DNA of 64,000 nt from Clostridia bacterium (GTDB taxonomy: Bacteria; Bacillota; Clostridia; Lachnospirales; Lachnospiraceae). Positions 1-7,010 of the stretch are shown in pieces. The translations under genes were made by a program, and so were the position numbers. Location of the stretch: positions 1 to 64,000 of the forward strand of contig CAJTDE010000025.1 in the NCBI GenBank assembly GCA_910574835.1, in the 5' to 3' direction. Numbering within the stretch: the first letter of the stretch is position 1; each line of letters begins with the position of its first letter. The notes beneath the pieces were generated by a model. It made no database searches and had not been told where the DNA came from. It saw nothing but the letters and a program-made list of their open reading frames with translations.

Positions 1-95
1 GCAAGTAATATAAGCTTGCGATACCCGCCTTTCAGGCGAGCAGTAACAGAGCCCTTGGGGGCGTTTTTCAAACCCCCACTTGAAGTGGGGGTTGG
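1..95 (+). mobile_element. Possible right end of an IS200/IS605-type element or its guide-like RNA
   Basis: The first 95 bases form a run of short hairpins: GCAAG/CTTGC at 1-19, CGCCT/AGGCG near 26-38, and a strong stem of seven base pairs (AACCCCC/GGGGGTT with ACTTGAAGT between) at about 71-93. IS605-family ends carry compact subterminal hairpins, and the 3' part of tnpB overlaps a structured RNA that ends at the element boundary. No transposase is visible because the window begins here. An ordinary terminator for a gene to the left is the main alternative. The identity is inference. Confidence 0.3.
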
Positions 96-184
96 TGATT
101 AGGGATGTATGAACCAATGTCAGCTTATTATGATTGTGAAAGAGCAAAAAAGAACGCAGCCCCGGCGCAATGCCGTTAAAGAAA

Positions 185-212
185 GCCTGAAACGCTTGCG
201 GAGGCTTCAGGC
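185..212 (-). terminator. Terminator of the 237-1046 lipoprotein gene
   Basis: On the minus strand GCCTGAA and TTCAGGC pair around a short loop and are followed by a T-rich tail (TTTCTTT). It lies just past the stop codon of the minus-strand gene. Confidence 0.65.
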
Positions 213-236
213 AATTTTATCAAAGCTTTTATGAAA

Positions 237-1046
237 TCATACCGGCGCAGAAGGGCCGTTTTGTATGAAAGCCTGCTTTTTTTGAGCCAGTAGCTTTCGG
301 CGCAGGAGCCAGTAAGCAATAGCCCCTATGGGAAGTGAGAGAACAAAATTTCGGGCGCCGGTGCTGTAGATTTTGAAGGCGGACAGGGCAAAAAAGTTGA
401 CGCCTCCGGCTATCCGGAAGTTTTCCGGGCTGATTTGCACCTGGAAGCAGAAAAATGCCAGAGCCGCCACAAGCCACAGTCCGAACAACCGCGGCCGTTT
501 ACGCAGAATGTCAATCTCCGTAACAAGAACAAAGATATAGGACAGGACGCTAAGGAGCAGCACAATCCATTGAAGGACGGAATTTGCTCCGGCTGTCGTG
601 AAGCCGCCGCTAATCAGCACGGGTTCGGCTCCGATATTGAGGTTAAAATGATAAAGACCGGCTCCGCCCGCATTGGACAAGTGAGCCAGAGTGAAGGTGT
701 AGGAATTATTCGGGGTATAGACATAGTACTCAGCCTGGCGTATGACGGATTCACCGGAAGTGCTGATGTTTTTTTTGGTGCTGATGGAAGCGAGCTTTAT
801 TGTGTAGCTGTCAGCAGCTTCCCATAGCTGCCGGATTTCCTCATAACCCTCATCAAATTCTTCCTGGGTGACAACATTGGGATACATGGCCTCAAAGATC
901 TGATCGGCGTCGTCCTCATTTAAGGCCGCGATTAGAGATTCGACCTCCCGGTCCATGCGTTCGTTTTTGAGCAGGCCGGCGCACCCGGACAGGAAACAGA
1001 AGAGCAGAATGGAAAGAAGCAGGGCTGCGATACTTGTTTTTTTCAT
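237..1046 (-). CDS. Membrane-anchored lipoprotein, function unknown
   Basis: A 269-residue protein with a signal peptide ending in the lipobox LSGC (lipidated Cys22). A soluble extracellular part of about 130 residues follows, rich in acidic residues near the N terminus. The C-terminal half holds about four hydrophobic segments (roughly residues 158-180, 187-205, 213-228 and 233-250) and a basic cytoplasmic tail. The soluble part is reminiscent of small DUF3887/DUF4878-like lipoprotein domains, but I cannot assign a family. It appears monocistronic, with its own terminator downstream. A role in the cell envelope is only inference. Confidence 0.75.
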   Translation of the reverse strand: MKKTSIAALLLSILLFCFLSGCAGLLKNERMDREVESLIAALNEDDADQIFEAMYPNVVTQEEFDEGYEEIRQLWEAADSYTIKLASISTKKNISTSGESVIRQAEYYVYTPNNSYTFTLAHLSNAGGAGLYHFNLNIGAEPVLISGGFTTAGANSVLQWIVLLLSVLSYIFVLVTEIDILRKRPRLFGLWLVAALAFFCFQVQISPENFRIAGGVNFFALSAFKIYSTGARNFVLSLPIGAIAYWLLRRKLLAQKKQAFIQNGPSAPV

Positions 1047-1175
1047 TGGAATCCCCCTCCCGAATAAGATTGCATTACTTGAAAAAATTATAATACATTT
1101 TCCGGCAATAACACAAGAAAATTTGGTAAGAGTTATAAGAAACTTTAGCGAAACTTTAAAAAGAGAGGTAATGAA

Positions 1176-1811
1176 ATGCTAAAAATCAGAAATGAGATAG
1201 AAGCAGACTATAAGACAGTAGAGGAAATCACAAGAAAAGCCTTTTACAACATGTATGTTCCGGGATGCATGGAGCACTATCTGGTTCATGTAATGCGGTC
1301 CCACGAAGACTTTATACCGGAACTTGATTTTGTCCTGGAGCTGAATGGGCAGGTGGTTGGAAATATTATGTATACCAAGGCGAAGCTTGTGGATGAGGAG
1401 GGAAGAGAAAAGAAAATTCTCACCTTCGGGCCGCTGTGTGTCTCTCCGGATCATCAGCGTAAGGGATATGGAAAAATGCTGATGGAACATTCCTTTGAGC
1501 AGGCGGCGGGGCTTGGATATGATGTAATCGTGATCTTCGGAAGTCCTGCCAACTATGTAAGCAGCGGCTTTCAGTGCTGCAAAAAGTACAATATCTGTCT
1601 GGAAAATAAAAAATTTCCTGCGGCTATGATGGTGAAGGAGCTAAAGGAGGGCGCATTGGACGGCAGGATGTGGTTTTATCATGACAGCCCGGTGATGCGT
1701 ATAGACGAGGAAGCGGCCGCTCGCTTTGATGCGGGACTGGAAAAAATGAAAAAGGAACACCGGGCCAGCCAGGAGGAGTTCTATATAATGAGCCGTTCCT
1801 TTGTGGAGTGA
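1176..1811 (+). CDS. GNAT family N-acetyltransferase
   Basis: This 211-residue protein matches the GNAT fold. An N-terminal 'EADYKTVEEITRKAF' segment is followed by the acetyl-CoA pyrophosphate-binding loop near residues 93-105 (SPDHQRKGYGKML). GNATs move the acetyl group from acetyl-CoA to an amine; the substrate cannot be read from sequence. The C-terminal third is longer than a minimal GNAT and resembles predicted acetyltransferases of the YhbS type. The ATG at 1176 follows GAGAGGTAATGAA, a good ribosome site. The gene stands alone between minus-strand neighbours. Confidence 0.85.
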   Translation: MLKIRNEIEADYKTVEEITRKAFYNMYVPGCMEHYLVHVMRSHEDFIPELDFVLELNGQVVGNIMYTKAKLVDEEGREKKILTFGPLCVSPDHQRKGYGKMLMEHSFEQAAGLGYDVIVIFGSPANYVSSGFQCCKKYNICLENKKFPAAMMVKELKEGALDGRMWFYHDSPVMRIDEEAAARFDAGLEKMKKEHRASQEEFYIMSRSFVE

Positions 1812-1889
1812 GGGCAATACAAAATGTAAATCAATAAGGCAAAGCTGTTAAATTATGAAATAAGCAGAGTTTGTTACGGAGTATTTGAC

Positions 1890-2675
1890 CTAGGATAAGG
1901 CATATTGTATCGCATCTGCAAGTCCGCCGTCGTCTATGTGTTTTGCCACATAGTCGGCGGCCTTTTTGACCGCTGGCATGGCATTGCCCATAGCAATTCC
2001 AATTCCGGCAGCCTGAATCATTTCCAGATCATTCATGCTGTCTCCAATGGCAACTGCATCGGAAAAAGTGGCTCCATAGTGGGCGAGAACACGTCCAATT
2101 CCGTTTACTTTACCGTTTTCAGATGGGACTACATCAGCGCCGCCGACATCTGTTCCCATATAATAGAGCTTAAGCTCCGGAAAGTGGATTTGAGTTTCCT
2201 CGATAATTTCTAAAGGTTCATTTAGAAAAAAGGAAAGAACCGGTTTCCGGCGAAGGGCATTAAAATCATCGTCTCCTTTGGGAAGCATAGGTTCTGTTTC
2301 CGAAAAGCGTGAAGCTTGATAGCGCTTTAGACTGGAAACATAAAATTCTCCTTCTGAGGAGGTGACCATAAAATATTCTCGTTCCTGCACAAAATCAATC
2401 AGCCGGTTCTTAAGATCAGTATTCATGGGATTTTCTCAGAGAATTTTGTTATCTATTTGTACGATTGCTCCGTTTGCTCCTACAAGCCCATCAGGGATAA
2501 AATTTTCAGGAAGAGCCGGCAATAGTTCATTGGAAAGCCCGCGGCCGCTGGCTAGAATCACCTTATGTCCGTCTCGTTGCAGAGAAAGAAGAGATTCGGA
2601 AGCACTTTTGGGGATCGTCTGGGTGTAATGGCTGAAAATCGTGTTGTCATAGTCAATAAAAAAGAATTTTTTCAT
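1890..2675 (-). pseudogene. Cof-type HAD phosphatase interrupted by an in-frame TGA
   Basis: Two open segments on the minus strand are in the same frame. The N-terminal part (2675 to 2436) starts with the HAD nucleophile motif FFIDYDNTIF and ends in a TGA at 2436-2438. The C-terminal part (2426 to 1890) carries the remaining Cof motifs, including GDSMNDLEMI and GIAMGNA. Reading through the TGA gives one continuous protein of about 261 residues, the usual size for Cof-type sugar-phosphate or nucleotide phosphatases. There is no frameshift, only one stop. A nonsense mutation is the simplest reading. Restart at the ATG at 2426 would give a fragment without the catalytic aspartate, so it should be inactive. 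Other genes here use TGA as a normal stop, which argues against recoding. Confidence 0.8.
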
Positions 2676-2906
2676 AACATCCTCCTGTAAATGCTTGTTT
2701 GCATACGCTCACTATTATACTTTATTTTTTGAGAAATGGATACGGTTTTTTCTTGATAATAAGCGATAACCGGAGAGTGATAACTGAAGCAGAGGCTTTA
2801 GGTACAGTTGTTATGGGCTTTGCCAAGAGCCGGAATCGTCAAAACCGGCGGGAGCCCTCTCTGTATTTCGCAGCTTTTCAGGCCGTAAACTTTCTTAAAA
2901 AAATAG

Positions 2907-2935
2907 TGGATATACAACATAAATCTTAGTATAAT
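2907..2935 (+). promoter_or_regulatory. Candidate sigma-A promoter for the 3045 gene
   Basis: TGGATA and TATAAT are separated by 17 bases, and the gene's AGGAGG-like site follows about 100 bases downstream. The rest of the 2676-3044 gap holds nothing I recognise. Confidence 0.45.
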
Positions 2936-3044
2936 ATCGTTAGATATCGGAGGCATGCCCGGAGCTTTGTATGCGATCTGTGCTGCCGGAAGAAAAAGAA
3001 ATTTTCCTTTTACTTGGACAATAACAGAAATCAGGAGGAATAAA

Positions 3045-3824
3045 ATGGGACTTGACATTTATGCAGGAACACTCACACGCTACTACGCCCACAACTGGAA
3101 GACCGTCACACAGCAGTGGGCTGAGACCAACGGCTTTTCCTTTTCCCGTATCACCCCCCGGGGAGAACAGGCGGTTCAGGAGGAAGAAGCAGATCCCCAG
3201 GAAATCAAAAATGCCATGAAAAACTGGCAGAGTCAGATTCTTGAGGCCATTTCTCCCAAGGAGTGTCCTCCCTATGAATCATGGACCGAGGACAATGAGA
3301 CCCCCTATTACACCGACAAGCCCGACTGGGACGCCTTTGGAGCTTTGCTTCTGTACACGGCAGCCAGGACCTATGGGGAGCCTTTGCAGGAAACCGTGGA
3401 AAAGAGCTGGGATTTTGAAAATCATCCTCTGATTCAGCGGATGGGAGAGGACGAGGATCACGGAGTCTGGTCTCTGTTTATCGGCGCAAGCTGGTGGCTG
3501 CCCATAGCGGACGGCCTGGCTTTCAACGCCCCCTGCCCCACAGACGAGGAAATCACCTTCTCTACCACAGGCGCCCTGAAAATGGAGCTGGAGCAGATCA
3601 ACACCATCGGCTGGAATGCGGACGAAGAAACAATTTTAAGCTGGTCCCGCTCAGAGGGCTACCCGGCGGACGCAGAGATCCAAAACGGAAAGCTGACAAA
3701 AGCCGGCATGGAAGAACACACTGTCTACAATACGGAATCCCTGGCAAAGTTTGCCTTTTCCATCTTATGGAGGGCCGTTAAGTTTTCAATGGAAAACCAG
3801 GTGCCAATACTGCTGGATTTTTAA
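3045..3824 (+). CDS. Conserved hypothetical protein, 259 residues
   Basis: I do not recognise the family. The protein begins MGLDIYAGTLTRYY and is acidic and rich in Trp and aromatic residues. It has no signal peptide or membrane segment, so it should be cytoplasmic. The open frame extends 30 codons further upstream, but the ATG at 3045 is preceded by a clean AGGAGGAATAAA ribosome site, so I use that start. Codons are C-rich on the coding strand, like those of the next two genes. It is followed after 54 bases by the family 1 repeat that leads into proB. Confidence 0.75.
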   Translation: MGLDIYAGTLTRYYAHNWKTVTQQWAETNGFSFSRITPRGEQAVQEEEADPQEIKNAMKNWQSQILEAISPKECPPYESWTEDNETPYYTDKPDWDAFGALLLYTAARTYGEPLQETVEKSWDFENHPLIQRMGEDEDHGVWSLFIGASWWLPIADGLAFNAPCPTDEEITFSTTGALKMELEQINTIGWNADEETILSWSRSEGYPADAEIQNGKLTKAGMEEHTVYNTESLAKFAFSILWRAVKFSMENQVPILLDF

Positions 3825-3878
3825 AAAGTTGACTTACAGACACATGCACCTGTTTATAAAAAATGCTTTTGGCCGTCT

Positions 3879-3996
3879 GGTAAAGTCGCAAAGGCGCACG
3901 AGAGGAACTTTTATGAGTGCCCTTTCGAATAAAAGTTTCTCTCATAACAGGTGTGACGAAGCGACTTTACCCTTTAGTGCCGTCGCGCAGCGACTT
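3879..3996 (+). repeat. Family 1 leader hairpin, copy upstream of proB
   Basis: GGTAAAGTCGC at 3879 pairs with GCGACTTTACC ending at 3971. An inner stem pairs AGAGGAACTTTTAT with ATAAAAGTTTCTCT. The tail CTTTAGTGCCGTCGCGCAGCGACTT follows, then TAGGAG, the ribosome site of proB. An internal ATG at 3913 opens a frame that runs through the repeat and is in frame with proB, with no stop between them. Confidence 0.85.
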
Positions 3997-4011
3997 AAAA
4001 TAGGAGAAAAC

Positions 4012-4812
4012 ATGAGCTTAAAACAAGAACGAATCGTCATCAAGGCAGGCACCACCACCCTGACCAACGAACTGGGCAACAGCAATCTTCACCGGATGGA
4101 GGAGCTTGCCCTGGCTATCTCAGATATTCAAAATATGGGACATGAGGTCATTCTCGTATCCTCCGGCGCCATAGCCGTAGGAGCCAACAAAATGCGCCTC
4201 CAAGAAAAGCCCCGCAGCATGCGGATGAAGCAGGCGGCCGCAGCCGTAGGACAGTGCACCAACATGTTCCTCTACGACAAATTTTTCGGCTACTACGACA
4301 AAACCGTAGCCCAGATCCTGCTGAATGCCGAGGACATCACCCAGGAGGAAAAAAAAGAAAACCTGACCAACACCTTCGACGCCCTCTTAGAGCATGGCAT
4401 CATCCCCATTGTCAATGAGAACGACTCCGTAAGCTACACGGAGATCGAGTCCGAAGAAAAGCTCTTCGGAGACAACGACATGCTCTCCGCAGTCGTAGCC
4501 GTACTCTGCAGCGCAGACAAGCTGATCATCCTCTCCGACATCGACGGCTTTTACAACAAAGATCCCCGTCTCTACAAGGATGCGGTGCTGATAGAGCAGA
4601 TTGACGAGATAAACGACAGTACATACAAGCTGGCCGGAGGTGCAGGCTCAAGGCGGGGCACCGGCGGTATGCGCACCAAGCTTCAGGCAGCCGACCTTGC
4701 AACCTCCCAGGGCATCGACACCATTGTAGCCAACGGCAGCAACCCGGCGGCTCTCTATGACATAGTAAAAGGAAAACAAATAGGAACAAAATTTGTCGGA
4801 CATAAAGAATAG
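4012..4812 (+). CDS. proB: Glutamate 5-kinase
   Basis: ProB phosphorylates glutamate to glutamyl-5-phosphate, the first step of proline synthesis, in the cytoplasm. The protein has the amino-acid kinase fold: N-terminal VIKAGTTTLTNE, LVSSGAIAVGANKM near residue 50, NENDSV near 140, and the nucleotide-binding DIDGFY and GTGGMRTK segments. At 266 residues it lacks the C-terminal PUA domain of the E. coli enzyme, a form common in Firmicutes. The open frame continues upstream through the family 1 repeat, but the ATG at 4012 follows TAGGAGAAAAC and matches the family start. proA is not adjacent, which is unusual. It could be translated either from 4012 or, less likely, from the in-frame repeat ATG at 3913. 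Confidence 0.92.
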   Translation: MSLKQERIVIKAGTTTLTNELGNSNLHRMEELALAISDIQNMGHEVILVSSGAIAVGANKMRLQEKPRSMRMKQAAAAVGQCTNMFLYDKFFGYYDKTVAQILLNAEDITQEEKKENLTNTFDALLEHGIIPIVNENDSVSYTEIESEEKLFGDNDMLSAVVAVLCSADKLIILSDIDGFYNKDPRLYKDAVLIEQIDEINDSTYKLAGGAGSRRGTGGMRTKLQAADLATSQGIDTIVANGSNPAALYDIVKGKQIGTKFVGHKE

Positions 4813-4892
4813 CGGTGAACATTGTAAATCAAGACAGGAAAAAGAAGGAGCTGCCGTAAAATGAGGCGGCTCCCTTCCCAATGGAGGCAGAC

Positions 4893-6572
4893 ATGAAAAA
4901 AAGATGGTGGCACAACAAAACGGCGTACCAGATATACCCCAAAAGCTTTTATGACAGCAACGGCGACGGCATCGGAGATCTTCGGGGAATCATCCAAAAA
5001 CTGGACTACCTAAAAGATCTGGGAATCGGAATCGTCTGGATATCCCCCATTTACCAATCCCCCTTTATAGACCAGGGCTACGACATATCCGATTATTACG
5101 CCATCGATCCAGCCTTCGGAACAATGGAAGACATGGACGAACTGCTGAGAGAAGCAAAAAAACGAGACATCGCCATCGTAATGGATCTGGTAGTAAACCA
5201 CTGCTCCGATCAGCACGAATGGTTCCAAAAGGCACTAAAAGATCCCTTCGGCCCATACGGAGAATACTTCTACATCCGCGAAGGAAAAGACGGCAACCCG
5301 CCCTGCAACTGGCGATCCTACTTCGGCGGCAGCGTATGGGAGCCGCTTCCCGGCTATGACAACCTGTTCTACCTGCACATGTTCGCAAAAGAACAGCCCG
5401 ATCTCAACTGGGAGAATCCGGCACTTCGCCAGGAGATCTACAAAATGATCCGCTGGTGGCTGGAAAAAGGCGTAGCCGGCTTCCGCATCGACGCCATCAT
5501 CAACATCAAAAAAGACCTGCGTTTCGAGGATTTCCCCGCAGATCGGGAGGACGGCATGTGCGCCGCAACCACCATGCTCGCCTCCGCCCACGGAATCCTG
5601 GACTTTTTAATGGAAATGAAAAAAGAAGCCTTTGCCCCCTACAACGCATTTACCATCGGAGAGCTGTTTGACTTCGATCAGCAGGAGCTAAAGCGCTATA
5701 TCGGAGAAGACGGCTGCTTCGAATCCATCTTCGACTTCGCGCCCCACCTCCTAGGAGGCAGCGATCACGGCTGGTACAACCGCCGTCCCGTCACAATGGA
5801 CCAATTCCGGGACGCCGTATTTGCAAGCAAGGCCATTTCCCAGGAAATCGGCATGATGGCAAACATCATCGAAAACCATGACGAGCCAAGAGGCGTCAGC
5901 CGCTATCTTCCGGCCGAAGGCCAAACCGAGCAGGGCAAAAAGCTCCTGGCAGCCATCTCCCTTATGAGCTTCGGCCTCCCCTTCATTTACCAGGGCCAGG
6001 AGATCGGCATGACCAACAAGACCTTCCGCTCCATCGAAGAAGTAGACGACATCAGCACCCTGGACGAATACCAGGTAGCCCTGGAGCACGGCTATACCGG
6101 GGAGGGAGCCTTGGCGCTTGTAGCCGAGATGAGCCGCGACAACGCCCGAACCCCCATGCAGTGGAGCGAAGAAGCCCACGGAGGCTTTACAACCGGCACC
6201 CCCTGGCTCCCCGTCAACGAAAACTGTCAAACCATCCACGTCAAAGAACAGGAACCCCAAGAAAATTCCGTTCTAAGCTTCTACAAAAAACTCATAGCAC
6301 TAAGAACCGCCCCCGAGTACGAAGAAGCAATCGTCTACGGAAGCCAAGAACCCTTCCTGGAAGAAGAGACCGACCTAACGGCCTTCTACCGAAAAGGCCA
6401 AGAAAAAACCCTCCTCATCCTAGCAAACACCTGTTCGAAATCAAGAACCATAACCCTGCCAGCCCCCATAAAAAAAGTCCTCCTAAACAACTACGCCGCC
6501 CCCCTAAAAGCTACCCCCAACCACCAAATCCCCCTCCAAAGCTACCAACTCATAATCCTAGAAACAACCTAA
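4893..6572 (+). CDS. GH13 alpha-glucosidase (oligo-1,6-glucosidase type)
   Basis: A cytoplasmic glycoside hydrolase family 13 enzyme that removes terminal glucose from isomalto- or malto-oligosaccharides. The order of motifs is typical: AYQIYPKSF at the N terminus, DLVVNHCSDQHEWF (region I), GFRIDAI with the nucleophile Asp (region II), TIGELFDFD with the acid/base Glu (region III), and ENHDEPR (region IV). About 559 residues matches the subfamily 31 length. The ATG at 4893 has GGAGGCAGAC in front; the in-frame ATG at 4881 lacks a ribosome site. The last 100 codons are extremely C- and A-rich. Trehalose-6-phosphate hydrolase is the closest alternative, but a better candidate for that lies at 18393. 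Confidence 0.9.
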   Translation: MKKRWWHNKTAYQIYPKSFYDSNGDGIGDLRGIIQKLDYLKDLGIGIVWISPIYQSPFIDQGYDISDYYAIDPAFGTMEDMDELLREAKKRDIAIVMDLVVNHCSDQHEWFQKALKDPFGPYGEYFYIREGKDGNPPCNWRSYFGGSVWEPLPGYDNLFYLHMFAKEQPDLNWENPALRQEIYKMIRWWLEKGVAGFRIDAIINIKKDLRFEDFPADREDGMCAATTMLASAHGILDFLMEMKKEAFAPYNAFTIGELFDFDQQELKRYIGEDGCFESIFDFAPHLLGGSDHGWYNRRPVTMDQFRDAVFASKAISQEIGMMANIIENHDEPRGVSRYLPAEGQTEQGKKLLAAISLMSFGLPFIYQGQEIGMTNKTFRSIEEVDDISTLDEYQVALEHGYTGEGALALVAEMSRDNARTPMQWSEEAHGGFTTGTPWLPVNENCQTIHVKEQEPQENSVLSFYKKLIALRTAPEYEEAIVYGSQEPFLEEETDLTAFYRKGQEKTLLILANTCSKSRTITLPAPIKKVLLNNYAAPLKATPNHQIPLQSYQLIILETT

Positions 6573-6639
6573 CAACTAACCCAACTAAATCAACTAAAAT
6601 CAACCACCCAGAAACAAAAACATCCCACCCCCAAAGTCA

Positions 6640-6850
6640 GGGAATGTCATAAAATGCGTCCTGCGGCTTTTCCGATATCAGGTGTCCGGCTGTTCGCGTA
6701 CACGCTGTCTGCCCCGGCCGGACATTGCTCAAAAACATCACAGCAAGTCATTAATCATGAGGCAATGTCCGTCCGGGGCAGACAGCGTGTACGCGAACAG
6801 CCGGACACCTGATATCGGAAAAGCCGCAGGACGCATTTTATGACATTCCC
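6640..6850. repeat. Family 3 long palindrome, locus 1
   Basis: Two arms of 89 bases (6640-6728 and 6762-6850) are reverse complements with one mismatch seen by eye, around a 33-base loop. Shared core elements with the other copies are GTCCGGCTGTTC, GCTTTTCCGATATC and AGACAGCGTG. It lies 67 bases after the glucosidase stop and before the promoter of the next operon, so it may serve as a terminator or transcript-end structure. The flanks are strongly C-rich on the plus strand: 6541-6640 has 35 C and 5 G by hand count. Confidence 0.9.
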
Positions 6851-6873
6851 GTCCCCCTCTACAAATAAACATT

Positions 6874-6902
6874 TTGACCTAAAGCCCCAACACTGCTATA
6901 AT
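6874..6902 (+). promoter_or_regulatory. Sigma-A promoter of the kinase and binding-protein operon
   Basis: TTGACC and TATAAT are separated by 17 bases, ahead of the 7011 gene. No clear operator is seen nearby. Confidence 0.7.
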
Positions 6903-7010
6903 AATAGTAAACACCCTTCCCAGGCTAAGCCCCCGCAGCCCGGAAAGAGTCTTCATTCCAAAGCATCACATAAGTTCAACAAAACGTTATCAAAAGGTCA
7001 TTGGTAAAAG

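Noticed and set aside
435-827. Open frame on the plus strand inside the lipoprotein gene
   Set aside because: It lies opposite a gene with a clear signal peptide and lipobox; the translated product has no recognisable motifs or ribosome site.
2436-2438. Selenocysteine at the TGA in the HAD gene
   Set aside because: The family does not use selenocysteine and I see no SECIS-like hairpin directly after the codon. A nonsense mutation is simpler.
4881-4892. ATG at 4881 as start of the glucosidase
   Set aside because: The ATGGAGG itself provides the ribosome site for the ATG at 4893, which fits the family N terminus.
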